Assembly: GCA_018982785.1 (NCBI GenBank)
Contig: JAHHEN010000002.1
Span: 129,001-193,000 of the forward strand
DNA length: 64,000 nucleotides
Direction of reading: 5' to 3'
Source: Enterococcus innesii
Lineage (GTDB): Bacteria; Bacillota; Bacilli; Lactobacillales; Enterococcaceae
Part shown: positions 36,096 to 46,760 of the stretch, in pieces
Numbering within the stretch: position 1 is the stretch's first letter
Layout: every line of letters begins with the position of its first letter
The notes under the pieces: generated by a model
Told to the model about the DNA's origin: nothing
The model's input: the letters and a program-made list of their open reading frames with translations, nothing else
Database searches by the model: none
Translations under genes and position numbers: made by a program

Positions 36096-37089
36096 AACTG
36101 GGTGTTTTAAAAGCATACAAATTTCGGATCTATCCTAATGGACAGCAAAAACAGTTTTTCATCGAAACCTTCGGCTGTGTACGGTTTACGTACAATCAAC
36201 TGCTGGAGGCGAAGATGGAAGAGCTGGCCAACAATGAAGCAAAGCAAGGGTTGACGCCAGCCAAACTAAAAAAGGAGTATCCTTTTTTGAAGGAGACCGA
36301 TAGTTTGGCATTGGCGAATGCACAACGGAATCTGGACCGAGCGTTTCGAAATTACTTTCAAAAGCGGGCTGGCTTTCCAAAAATGAAAACCAAAAAAAGT
36401 ATCTGGCAATCGTATACCACCAATAATCAGCAGCACACCATTTATTTTGAAGAGGATCAAATCAAGCTGCCAAAGCTCAAAACACTGGTTCCCGTAAAAA
36501 AGCATCGGGAGATCAAAGGGAAAATCAAATCGGCAACGATCTCAGCAAAAAATAACGAAGAGTTTTACATCTCGATCCTTTGTTTGGAAGAGATCACGCC
36601 ACTCCCGAAACAGCAAGCGTCTATCGCGGTTGTTTATGATCCACAGCAGTTGGTCAAAGCCAACCAGCCGGTACCCATCACCTGTGAACATGCCATCCAA
36701 ACGAAGCAAAAGCTGACACGAGCAGAACGCAAACTTCAGGTGAAAGCTACGGCGGTCAAACGGAAAAAATCCTTTTGACTCAGGCACGAAATTATCAGAA
36801 GCTAAAAGGAAAGGTCGCTCGCCTTTATCGTTTTCACTGCTGTCAAAAGCGGGAATTCATCGATCAAGTCAGCTACCATCTCGTAAAACAGTATGATACG
36901 ATCTATTTGGAACAAATCGCAGAAGATACGGTTTTAAAAGCTGGTCATTACAGCATCAGTGATTGGCATCAATTCGTTCGCAAAATCCAGTACAAAGCGC
37001 AGTGGTACGGTAAAGAACTGCGTTTTGTCACGTTGGATACGCAGGACCAACAGAAGCTAGAACGGCTCTCAGGCGAAATGAGTAGCTGA
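36092..37089 (+). CDS. tldR: oppF-associated TldR: TnpB-like nuclease-dead repressor (frameshifted as read)
   Basis: TnpB homologue of ~332 residues after repair. TnpB features: AYKFRIYPNGQQKQFF and FGCVRFTYNQLLE near 8-39, then DSLALANAQRNLDRAFRNYF, RAGFPKMKTKK and QSYTT to ~110. The RuvC-I site, normally IDLG, reads AVVYDPQQ near 179-186, so the catalytic Asp is Val. The RuvC-II Glu remains (IYLEQIAED, ~274). The protein ends before the zinc ribbon and last Asp, so DNA cleavage is not expected. As read, an A6 run (36764-36769) breaks the frame; one extra A gives KRKKILLTQARNYQKLKG. Coupled to oppF (ATGA). No TnpA or transposon ends. TldR proteins of this oppF type are known from enterococci and act as RNA-guided repressors. 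Confidence 0.85.
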
Positions 37090-37190
37090 GCCACTTGAAC
37101 TGGAAGGAACGCCAGGGATCGCCTAGGGTATAGAAAAAATCTTTAAGATTTTTGTTTCTAGGAACCACGTTCACTAATTATGATTAACCA
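37060..37190 (+). ncRNA. Putative TldR guide RNA (omega-RNA-like scaffold plus short guide)
   Basis: Structured sequence overlapping the end of tldR, as for TnpB omega-RNAs. Hairpins: GGCTC...GAGCC (37065-37094 region), CTGG/CCAG, CCTAG...CTAGG enclosing TAGA-AAAAATC/GATTTTT-TCTA (37122-37162), and a small GAAC-CAC-GTTC just before AC at 37174. The presumed guide starts at 37175 with TAATTATGATTAACC, followed directly by a terminator. The boundary at 37174/37175 is my inference from the GTTCAC end and the match at the oppA promoter. Confidence 0.6.
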
Positions 37191-37192
37191 GC

Positions 37193-37236
37193 AACCCCCT
37201 GTCAAACTAAGGTCTGACAGGGGGTTGTATTTTTTT
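37193..37236 (+). terminator. Intrinsic terminator of the opp-tldR-guide transcript
   Basis: AACCCCCTGTCA and TGACAGGGGGTT pair over 12 bp, followed by GTATTTTTTT. It also overlaps the stop of the minus-strand Nudix gene. Confidence 0.93.
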
Positions 37237-38065
37237 ACATTTTATCACCTAAAAATGCGTCATTTAAGCGATAGATCTTTGAGGGACGCCCGATGCCGAC
37301 GGGCTTTTCGCCGACTTCCGTAAAATATTGGAGCATGGATTTTTTGAAGTTGGAATGATCGATCATTTTAAAATCGATTCCTAAAAACTTGGCGAATACT
37401 TTACGGGCTTCCGTGATCGTAAAGTCTTTGCCTAACACAAGAAGCACTTGCGGCTCGTGCTCCATCTTATTGGCAACCCGTTTGAAGGCTTTGAGAATGA
37501 TCGCGCTGTGGTCAAAAGCCAACGTATCTTTTCCAACAGAGGCGCCAGTCACCAGGTCAAGAATGATCTCGATCTCACCGCTGGTCAAATAGATTTGATT
37601 GGCTTTTCTTTCCAGAGAGAACCAGCGCACTTGATTCGCATCGTCCCCAGCACTCAAGGGCTCTTCACCAATAAATGCCAAATAGCTGACGGTGATGACC
37701 CACCCACGTGGATCACGACCAGGGGTGCTGAAGGTATGCAGCTGTTCGATGTTTTGTTTGGAGATGGTGACCCCAATCTCTTCTTGGGTCTCACGGATCA
37801 CACTTTGGCCTGTCGATTCATTGGGATTGACGAAGCCCCCTGGCAATGCCCAAGAATTACGGAAAGGATGCCCTTTTCTTTGGATCAGCGCAATTTTGAG
37901 TTGTTCTTCTTCTTTGTTGTAACACATCAACACCATATCGACGGTTACGGAGGGTTTCTCGTATTTTGGCTGATCTTGTGCCTGATACCACGTAAGAAAG
38001 TCTGCTTCAGAAGCTTCTTTTTCATAGTAGTGCTTTTCAGCTGATTTTGAGGTAAATTCTTTCAT
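37235..38065 (-). CDS. Nudix domain protein with C-terminal winged helix (NrtR-like)
   Basis: 276 residues. The N-terminal Nudix domain has a complete Nudix box (GFVNPNESTGQSVIRETQEEIGV, G-x5-E-x7-RE-x2-EE-x-G). The last ~80 residues (GIGRPSKIYRLNDAFLGDKM) form the winged helix typical of NrtR regulators, which sense ADP-ribose or NAD metabolites. NrtR members usually have a degenerate box; an intact box suggests possible hydrolase activity, so enzyme, regulator or both remain open. ATG behind GGCAGGAGAAACCA. Confidence 0.8.
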   Translation of the reverse strand: MKEFTSKSAEKHYYEKEASEADFLTWYQAQDQPKYEKPSVTVDMVLMCYNKEEEQLKIALIQRKGHPFRNSWALPGGFVNPNESTGQSVIRETQEEIGVTISKQNIEQLHTFSTPGRDPRGWVITVSYLAFIGEEPLSAGDDANQVRWFSLERKANQIYLTSGEIEIILDLVTGASVGKDTLAFDHSAIILKAFKRVANKMEHEPQVLLVLGKDFTITEARKVFAKFLGIDFKMIDHSNFKKSMLQYFTEVGEKPVGIGRPSKIYRLNDAFLGDKM

Positions 38066-38115
38066 TGGTTTCTCCTGCCTTAGATAAAGTAAGTAACTGA
38101 GCGCGATGGTTTTCC

Positions 38116-38391
38116 TTAACGGAAAAAATAAGGAACGATCAAATTAATGAAAAACAATGCGAGATAAAGCCAAGAAGACCGAGGGTGTTCTTTGAGCGCT
38201 GAATAACCCCAAAGAGCGATCCAGAGCAGAAAAGCTACCCGTAGGATTGCCAGCGCTGTCGCAAAAAGCGCCGCGTAATCATGGCTGTTGAAGTAAGCAA
38301 ACAAAAAGGGGTAACCTGTGGTTGAAAAGAGCAAGTGCCCCACAGAAAGCACGGTTAAAAGCAAAAAATGCTGTTTGTTTTTTCGGGTCAT
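38116..38391 (-). CDS. Small hypothetical membrane protein
   Basis: About 91 residues with three hydrophobic segments (~10-30, ~38-58, ~70-88) and a basic N-terminus. No family recognised. The frame extends upstream to 38424, but AGAAAGGAACGCT favours ATG 38391. Located behind the Nudix gene's promoter side, alone. Confidence 0.6.
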   Translation of the reverse strand: MTRKNKQHFLLLTVLSVGHLLFSTTGYPFLFAYFNSHDYAALFATALAILRVAFLLWIALWGYSALKEHPRSSWLYLALFFINLIVPYFFR

Positions 38392-38424
38392 AGCGTTCCT
38401 TTCTATAAGTGAAGTCTTCCTCAT

Positions 38425-40754
<2,330 letters not shown>

Positions 40755-40796
40755 TTTTTAGGAGAAATCCTTTGTTGAATTTCAGCGAAAATAAAA

Positions 40797-40825
40797 TTGC
40801 CAGACCCGAAAAGTTTTTGTATAAT
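40797..40825 (+). promoter_or_regulatory. Promoter of the riboswitch-P-type ATPase transcript
   Basis: TTGCCA (40797-40802), exactly 17 nt, TATAAT (40820-40825). A near-consensus sigma-A promoter just after metG. Confidence 0.85.
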
Positions 40826-40837
40826 GTAGGTTATTGA

Positions 40838-40935
40838 TATGAACATGAGGGAGTAATTGGCGGATTTTATCTGCGGCAGTATCACCATCCTGAAAGAAAT
40901 TTCTGGTGCTGTCTTAAACAGTGAGACTTATGTAT
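40838..40935 (+). promoter_or_regulatory. yybP-ykoY (Mn2+) riboswitch aptamer
   Basis: CATGAGGGAGTAA at the 5' side and AGTGAGACTTATG at the 3' side resemble the GGGGAGUA and AGAC elements of the yybP-ykoY family, with P1 formed by CATGA/TTATG. Internal helices include GCGG-type and ATCACCA/TGGTGCT pairs. The family binds Mn2+ and often controls P-type ATPases like the gene that follows. The 3' side of P1 is also the 5' arm of the terminator, so binding would prevent termination. Confidence 0.8.
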
Positions 40936-40968
40936 GCTTAGACAGTGCATACATAAGTCTATTTTTTT
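40922..40968 (+). terminator. Expression-platform terminator of the riboswitch
   Basis: AGACTTATGTATGC and GCATACATAAGTCT are perfectly complementary around TTAGACAGT, followed by ATTTTTTTT. It competes with the riboswitch P1 helix for AGACTTATG. Confidence 0.9.
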
Positions 40969-41016
40969 TCATATCATGTACAATAAAGGAAGAGTAACTA
41001 TAAAAGGAGGAGAAAC

Positions 41017-43695
41017 ATGTCAGAAGAAAACAAAAAGGAACAGCTTTCGCAGGCGTTTTATGCGCAAGAAGCGCAGCATGTTCTGGAAGAAATGCAAACA
41101 GATGCCAATGGATTAACGAACGATGAAGCACAAAAACGCTTATCTGAGTATGGTCCCAACGAATTAGAAGAAGGCAAAAAGAAATCGATGGCACAAAAAT
41201 TCTTTGAGCAATTCAAAGATTTGATGATCATCGTTTTGCTAGCGGCGGCGATTATCTCAGCAGTCGTTTCCCATGAAGTCGTGGACTCAATTATTATTTT
41301 AGCAGTTGTCATTATCAACGCGATCATGGGTGTTGTTCAAGAGGCAAAGGCAGAGCAGGCCATCGAAGCGCTAAGGGAAATGTCCACCCCAAATGCCAAC
41401 GTCTTGCGTAATGGTCATACCGTCACCATCAAGAGCGATGAATTGGTTCCGGGGGATATTGTCCTATTAGAAGCTGGCGATGTCGTACCGGCGGATTTAC
41501 GCCTCTTAGAAGCAAGTTCGTTAAAAATTGAAGAAGCCGCTTTGACCGGTGAATCCGTACCAGTCGAAAAAGAATTGACTGTCATCGACGGGACGGATGT
41601 CGGGATCGGCGATCGCGTCAATATGGCTTATTCAAACAGTAATGTGACCTATGGCCGCGGAAAAGGGGTCGTGGTCAATACAGGGATGGGAACTGAAGTT
41701 GGGAAAATCGCTGGCATGCTGGCTAGCGCCCAAGAAACCGAAACACCGTTGAAGCGTAACTTAAATGAACTAGGAAAATTCCTGACGATCGCCATCATTA
41801 TCATTGCAGTGATCATGTTCTTTGTTGGAACGATCTTTAACAATACGTCATGGGTCGACATGCTATTGACTTCGATCTCATTAGCAGTAGCGGCGATCCC
41901 AGAAGGGCTGCCAGCGATCGTAACGATCATCTTAGCCTTAGGTACGCAAGTCATGGCGAAACGAAATGCAGTGATCCGTAAATTGCCTGCGGTTGAAACC
42001 CTTGGGGCAACGGACATTATCGCTTCTGATAAAACCGGTACTTTGACGTTGAATCAAATGACCGTGGAAAAATTGTATGTCAACAACAAACAACATGCTG
42101 CTTCAGAAGATATTCCGTTAGACAACATGGCATTAAAAGTCATGAACTTTGCCAATGATACAAAATTTGGTGAAGAAGGCAACTTGATCGGTGATCCGAC
42201 CGAAACTGCCTTGGTACAATTTGGGATGGATCAAGGGTTCCATGTTCGAGATTTAGTCAATCAAGAACCACGGATAGCGGATCTGCCATTTGATTCTGAC
42301 CGAAAACTAATGAGTACGATCCACCAACAAGAAGACGGCCGCTATTTAGTTGCTGTCAAAGGTGCACCGGATGTCTTGTTAGGCAGAACCTCAAAAGTGC
42401 TATTGGATGGCCAAGAGCTGCCAATGACCGATGAGGAAAAAGAAAAAATCTTATTTAACAATACCGATCTGGCAAAACAAGCGTTACGGGTATTGGGGAT
42501 GGCCTACAAATACGTAGACCAAGTACCAGAAAACTTAGAATCAGAAATTGTCGAAAATGATCTCGTCTTTGCTGGCTTAGTCGGAATGATCGATCCAGAA
42601 CGGGCAGAAGCAGCCGATGCGGTACGTTTAGCCAAAGAAGCTGGAATTCGTCCAATCATGATCACCGGAGACCACCGCGATACGGCAGAAGCCATTGCGG
42701 GACGTTTAGGGATTATCAAACCGGGCGATGATGATGCTGTCTTGACTGGTGCTGAACTCAATAAAATGAGCGATGAAGAGTTCGCTCAAAAAGTAGCCCA
42801 CTATTCAGTCTATGCGCGGGTATCACCGGAACATAAAGTCCGCATCGTCAAAGCTTGGCAACAAGAAGGCAAAGTCGTTGCCATGACCGGTGACGGGGTC
42901 AACGATGCACCATCACTGAAGCAAGCCGATATTGGTGTCGGCATGGGGATCACAGGTACCGAAGTTTCTAAAGGTGCTTCTGATATGGTCCTAGCCGATG
43001 ACAACTTTGCTACGATCGTCGTAGCAGTGGAAGAAGGACGAAAAGTCTTCTCCAATATTCAAAAAGCGATTCAATACTTGCTAGCCGCTAACCTAGGGGA
43101 AGTTTTGACCTTGTTCTTAGCAACCTTGTGGGGTTGGGACTCGCTATTGCCGATCCACTTGCTTTGGATCAACCTAGTAACGGATACCTTCCCAGCAATT
43201 GCCCTAGGAATGGAGCCTGCTGAAAAAGATTTAATGAAACATGCACCGCGGGGACGCAGTTCCAACTTCTTTTCTGGTGGTGTGATGAGTAGTATCATCT
43301 ACCAAGGGATCTTAGAAGCGGCAACCGTGCTGTTCGTTTATTGGTCAGCGATCCAATGGCCCGTTCACAATACGTACGATGCGATCCATGCCGATGCCTT
43401 AACGATGGCTTTTGCCACGTTAGGATTGATGCAGTTGTTCCATGCCTTCAACGTCAAATCGATCCATCAGTCGCTCTTTAAAGTAGGGGCATTTAGAAAC
43501 AAAGCCTTCAACTGGGCGATCCTGTTGTCCTTTGCGTTGATGCTAGTGATCTTCATCGTGCCAGGATTAAATGATATCTTCCGTGTTGCACACCTTGACT
43601 TGTATCAATGGGGCATCGTTTTAGGCGCCTCCTTTGCGATTATTCCAGTCGTTGAGATCGTCAAAGCGATCCAACGAGCAATGGGACGCAAATAA
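41017..43695 (+). CDS. P2-type cation-transporting P-type ATPase (Ca2+/Mn2+ exporter)
   Basis: 892-residue membrane ATPase. N-terminal cation ATPase domain, phosphorylation motif SDKTGTLTLNQM near residue 335, actuator loop LTGESVPVEKE, hinge MTGDGVNDAPSLKQADIGVGMG, and ten or so helices. The PEGLP motif (VAAIPEGLPA, ~296) in M4 and the SERCA/PMR1-like length point to Ca2+ or Mn2+ transport. Control by a Mn2+ riboswitch favours Mn2+ efflux, as for Lactococcus YoaB. ATG behind AAAAGGAGGAGAAAC. Confidence 0.92.
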   Translation: MSEENKKEQLSQAFYAQEAQHVLEEMQTDANGLTNDEAQKRLSEYGPNELEEGKKKSMAQKFFEQFKDLMIIVLLAAAIISAVVSHEVVDSIIILAVVIINAIMGVVQEAKAEQAIEALREMSTPNANVLRNGHTVTIKSDELVPGDIVLLEAGDVVPADLRLLEASSLKIEEAALTGESVPVEKELTVIDGTDVGIGDRVNMAYSNSNVTYGRGKGVVVNTGMGTEVGKIAGMLASAQETETPLKRNLNELGKFLTIAIIIIAVIMFFVGTIFNNTSWVDMLLTSISLAVAAIPEGLPAIVTIILALGTQVMAKRNAVIRKLPAVETLGATDIIASDKTGTLTLNQMTVEKLYVNNKQHAASEDIPLDNMALKVMNFANDTKFGEEGNLIGDPTETALVQFGMDQGFHVRDLVNQEPRIADLPFDSDRKLMSTIHQQEDGRYLVAVKGAPDVLLGRTSKVLLDGQELPMTDEEKEKILFNNTDLAKQALRVLGMAYKYVDQVPENLESEIVENDLVFAGLVGMIDPERAEAADAVRLAKEAGIRPIMITGDHRDTAEAIAGRLGIIKPGDDDAVLTGAELNKMSDEEFAQKVAHYSVYARVSPEHKVRIVKAWQQEGKVVAMTGDGVNDAPSLKQADIGVGMGITGTEVSKGASDMVLADDNFATIVVAVEEGRKVFSNIQKAIQYLLAANLGEVLTLFLATLWGWDSLLPIHLLWINLVTDTFPAIALGMEPAEKDLMKHAPRGRSSNFFSGGVMSSIIYQGILEAATVLFVYWSAIQWPVHNTYDAIHADALTMAFATLGLMQLFHAFNVKSIHQSLFKVGAFRNKAFNWAILLSFALMLVIFIVPGLNDIFRVAHLDLYQWGIVLGASFAIIPVVEIVKAIQRAMGRK

Positions 43696-43722
43696 GCCAA
43701 AATAAACGAAAAAACAATCAAT

Positions 43723-43757
43723 GGTCTGCTGTCCTTCTCCATGGGCAGCAGGCCTTT
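43723..43757 (+). terminator. Intrinsic terminator of the P-type ATPase gene
   Basis: GGTCTGCTGTCC and GGGCAGCAGGCC pair (with G-U pairs) around TTCTCCAT, followed by TTTTTT. Confidence 0.88.
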
Positions 43758-43864
43758 TTTGCTGGCTTATTTTCGATAAACCCTGTGTCTGTTTCTTGAC
43801 CTTTTCATTTGCAGTAAGAAACGGTAAAATAGAAGATAATAACAAAGAAAGTAGGGAACCCACT

Positions 43865-44293
43865 GTGCGACCAAACTTAGGTTTTTATGTACAAACAATC
43901 AACGATCTTGTCAAAGAAACAGAAGCAATCGGGGAGAAAATGAATCCCAATTATGAAGAGATCCGCAAAGCGATTGACGAGAAAAAAGAAGCCGAGGTAA
44001 CACCTGAGCGGCTAGCTGAGATTACCAGAATTTTTAAAGAAGGCACGGACAAATACCGCTTGATGCTGGAAAAAATCAGCAAATTGCGTCCACCAGCGAA
44101 TGTGATGGGGATCCATAAAAAATTCGAGCGGGCGTATATGAAATATGTTGCCGGCTGTGATGAGATGATTTTGAGTCTGGATAACAAAATCGACCAAGAA
44201 GCCTTTGATGCGGCAGAAGCTAAGCAAGATGAAGCAACGGATGAAATTTCTTTTGCTATCCAACGGATGACCGCTTTATTGTTAAAAAAATGA
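43865..44293 (+). CDS. Conserved hypothetical helical protein
   Basis: About 142 residues, nearly all helical and highly charged, without signal or membrane segments. The frame is open upstream, but that part is Cys-rich and overlaps the terminator, so I place the start at GTG 43865 (RPNLGFYVQTINDLVKE). No family recognised. A conserved-looking centre is ISKLRPPANVMGIHKKFERAY. Single gene between terminators. Confidence 0.65.
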   Translation: MRPNLGFYVQTINDLVKETEAIGEKMNPNYEEIRKAIDEKKEAEVTPERLAEITRIFKEGTDKYRLMLEKISKLRPPANVMGIHKKFERAYMKYVAGCDEMILSLDNKIDQEAFDAAEAKQDEATDEISFAIQRMTALLLKK

Positions 44294-44294
44294 T

Positions 44295-44340
44295 AAACAT
44301 AACAGTTAAACAAGAGTTATTTAATTTAACTGTTATGTTT
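44295..44340 (+). terminator. Palindromic terminator-like hairpin
   Basis: AAACATAACAGTTAAA and TTTAACTGTTATGTTT are perfect 16-nt arms around a 14-nt loop, ending in T. AT-rich but long; probably ends the hypothetical gene. Confidence 0.65.
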
Positions 44341-44420
44341 TTCACATGTAAAATTTTTTTATCGGAGGTATAATGAATTCACAACCAACAACCTTTTTAT
44401 TTTTCATTTTACTCCTTTTG

Positions 44421-44452
44421 CCATCAGGACTAACCAACCTGATGGTTTTTTT
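44421..44452 (+). terminator. Second intrinsic terminator
   Basis: CCATCAGG and CCTGATGG pair around a 9-nt loop, followed by seven T. Nothing recognisable lies between it and the hairpin at 44340. Confidence 0.8.
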
Positions 44453-44545
44453 GTTTTTCAAGTGTTTTTTAATGAAACGTTTCCAGCGATAACGGGTTTA
44501 GTTTGTGAATAAAATAGAAAGATAAAGCAGCAGTGAGTACCGAAC

Positions 44546-44575
44546 TTGCGCTTTTTTGTCGATCAATGCTATACT
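44546..44575 (+). promoter_or_regulatory. Promoter of the ABC-F leader
   Basis: TTGCGC (44546-44551), 18 nt, TATACT (44570-44575). Transcription would begin near 44582, just before the leader ORF. Confidence 0.7.
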
Positions 44576-44594
44576 TAGGGTACTATTAAACGAA

Positions 44595-44715
44595 ATGAGG
44601 GATCCTCCATTGAAAAATTAACCAATTTGTTGAAAGCTGCATGAAACTGTTCCTCCAAGGGGATAGTCTGCAGATTTTCAGGATTGGTTGACTTTTTCAA
44701 TGGGGGATCTTTTTG
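44595..44715 (+). promoter_or_regulatory. Ribosome-controlled attenuator upstream of the ABC-F gene
   Basis: A very short leader ORF (TTG AAA AAT TAA, 44610-44621, SD GAGGG at 44597-44601) lies in the 5' arm of a long terminator. The arm from GATCCTCCATTG to ACCAAT (44601-44626) pairs with ATTGGTT...CAATGGGGGATC (44683-44709), followed by TTTTTG. An inner hairpin (GCTGCA/TGCAG) lies between. A ribosome stalled on the leader ORF would block the 5' arm and let transcription continue, the mode known for vmlR/lsa-type genes. Confidence 0.75.
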
Positions 44716-44788
44716 TGTACCTCTAAAAACTGATTCTGAAAATAGCTTTAGGTCTACTCTATTCCGTGAATAGAGACGAGGTATATTT

Positions 44789-46291
44789 ATGTCGAATATC
44801 AGTATTAATCATTTAACTTTTGGCTTTGATAGCCAGGAACGGTTGCTTTTTGAGGATGCCAACTTGAACCTTGATACACAATGGAAATTAGGGTTGATTG
44901 GCAGAAATGGTCGCGGCAAAACGACCTTGCTGCGTCTGCTGCTCAATGAATTGCCTTATAGCGGCTCGATCACCCATGAGCAACAATTCGTTTATTTTCC
45001 CTTAACCGTCGCTGATGATCAGCAATTGACGCTTTTTGTTTTACAGGAATCTGGCGAATTTGAGCAGTGGCGTTTGGAGCGGGAATTGAACCTGCTGCAA
45101 CTTGATCCAGAAGTGCTTTTGCGTCCCTTTGCGACTTTATCTGGCGGCGAGCAAACGAAAGTCCTATTGGCGCGGTTGTTCGTTGATGAAGAGAATTTTC
45201 CTTTGATCGATGAACCGACCAACCATTTGGATGTGACCGCTCGCCAACATGTTGCCCGCTATTTGCAGCAAAAAACCGGGTTTATCGTTGTGAGCCATGA
45301 TCGACAGTTTGTCGATGAAGTCGTCGATCATGTATTGGCGATCGAAAAAAGCCGCTTGGTGTTGTACAAAGGGAATTATTCAGTCTATGAGCTGCAAAAG
45401 CAGCAAAAAGATGCCTATGAGCAAGAACAAAACAGCAAGTTGAAAAAAGAAATCGGGCGTTTGAAGCAGACAGCAGCCGAAAAAGCGGAGTGGTCTAGGG
45501 GGCGTGAACGGGACAAATTAGGGTCGCCGACCAAAAAAGGCAGCGGGGCAATCTATGATACGGGGGCGATCGGTGCCCGAGCGGCACGGACCATGAAGCG
45601 CTCGAAAGCGATCGTTAAACGGATGGAAGATCAAATTCAAGACAAGTCTGCGTTGTTAAAAGACATTGAGTGGATCGATCCTCTGAAAATGACCCCACTG
45701 GTTAGCCATCATGACGTGTTGCTGGAAGCAGAGCATTTTCAGCTCGGCTATGAGCAGCCTTTGTTTAAACCGCTGACGTTTGCGATCCGTCAAAAAGAGC
45801 GCTTGGGGATTCAAGGGGCCAACGGATCTGGCAAGTCCAGTTTGATTGCGAGTATTCTAGGTACTTTCGATGGACAGCAGACAGGGACAATCAAAACAGC
45901 CCACGGGATCACTATTAGTTACGTCCGGCAAAATTATGAGGACAACCGTGGGATGCTGACAGAGTTTGCCCAAGAGCATGGCTTGAATTATCAAGATCTG
46001 CTAAATAATTTAAAAAAACTTGGCTTGGAAAGAACTGTCTTTCAAACCCCGATCCAGCAAATGAGTATGGGGCAACGTAAACGCGTGGAGCTAGCCAAAT
46101 CATTAGCAACACCAGCGGAATTGTTTATCTGGGATGAACCGCTGAATTATTTGGACGTCTTCAATCAGAAGCAATTAGAGGAAGTGATCCATTTGGTGGA
46201 GCCTTCTATGCTGATCATTGAACACGACCGTTATTTTCTTGAGCAAGTCTCAACGAAATTGCTGACGTTGACGATCGATGAAAAAGAATGA
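44789..46291 (+). CDS. ABC-F ribosomal protection protein, Lsa family
   Basis: 500-residue twin-ATPase without membrane segments. Two Walker A sites (GRNGRGKTT ~38 and GANGSGKSS ~345), signatures LSGGEQTKVLLARL and MSMGQRKRVELAKSL, and Walker B regions PLIDEPTNHLD and FIWDEPLNYLD. Wording is close to Lsa(A): the linker GSGAIYDTGAIGARAARTMKRS is nearly the same. Lsa proteins displace lincosamides, streptogramin A and pleuromutilins from the ribosome. The specific allele cannot be named. Preceded by an antibiotic-type attenuator. Confidence 0.9.
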   Translation: MSNISINHLTFGFDSQERLLFEDANLNLDTQWKLGLIGRNGRGKTTLLRLLLNELPYSGSITHEQQFVYFPLTVADDQQLTLFVLQESGEFEQWRLERELNLLQLDPEVLLRPFATLSGGEQTKVLLARLFVDEENFPLIDEPTNHLDVTARQHVARYLQQKTGFIVVSHDRQFVDEVVDHVLAIEKSRLVLYKGNYSVYELQKQQKDAYEQEQNSKLKKEIGRLKQTAAEKAEWSRGRERDKLGSPTKKGSGAIYDTGAIGARAARTMKRSKAIVKRMEDQIQDKSALLKDIEWIDPLKMTPLVSHHDVLLEAEHFQLGYEQPLFKPLTFAIRQKERLGIQGANGSGKSSLIASILGTFDGQQTGTIKTAHGITISYVRQNYEDNRGMLTEFAQEHGLNYQDLLNNLKKLGLERTVFQTPIQQMSMGQRKRVELAKSLATPAELFIWDEPLNYLDVFNQKQLEEVIHLVEPSMLIIEHDRYFLEQVSTKLLTLTIDEKE

Positions 46292-46300
46292 ATAAAGAGA

Positions 46301-46341
46301 AAAAAGGACGATTGTTTTCTTAAATAAATCGTTCTTTTTTT
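46301..46341 (+). terminator. Intrinsic terminator of the ABC-F gene
   Basis: AAAAAGGACGATT and AATCGTTCTTTTTT pair around a 13-nt loop. Confidence 0.8.
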
Positions 46342-46760
46342 GTTATTTTAAACGGGAATTTACTGACAGGTTTAGTAAATAAATACTAAGGGTGCTTTTG
46401 ATAAAAAAGAAGTGTAAAAATAGTGTTATTATACACAGCTGCATATATTTGATAAAATTCATTCATTTTTTCATGAAAATTTTCGAAAAATGACGAAATG
46501 TTCGTGTTTAGTGGGTGCAATCCCCTTTGGACTACTCATCGTTTTCTCATTATTAGGTAAATTAATTAAAAATTCTTTCATAATTCCCAATGATTTTTAC
46601 AAAACATTTACAATAATAGTATCGAATAAAAACATTCGTTTGTTATGATTAAAATCGAATTTCTTTGAGCGTTTGACCGAAACATCAAGAGTTCGTTTTT
46701 TTTGTGACTTGAAATGCCAGTCAACTATTCGGAGGAAAAAGAGAAAATGGAGGGGCAGTT
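46342..46760 (+). promoter_or_regulatory. AT-rich region upstream of the Ugp-type operon
   Basis: No gene is visible. A likely -10 TATGAT (46644-46649) has no good -35 at 17-18 nt, suggesting an activated promoter. Direct/inverted AT-rich words (TTTTCGAAAA near 46490) occur, but no clear cre site. A ten-base match to the TldR guide region (TTATGATTAA) spans this -10; see rejected items. Confidence 0.35.

Noticed and set aside
36092-37236. Complete IS200/IS605-type mobile element
   Set aside because: No TnpA gene, no left end, and the TnpB-like protein is truncated and coupled to oppF; the 3' side ends in a host-type terminator.
37448-38044. 198-residue ORF on the + strand
   Set aside because: Antisense to the clear Nudix gene; no domain and no ribosome binding site.
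46643-46652. Ten-base match (TTATGATTAA) of the TldR guide region to the Ugp operon promoter
   Set aside because: The match begins at guide position 4, so the seed bases next to the TAM do not pair and no TTTAA precedes it. TATGAT is a common -10 word, so chance is likely.
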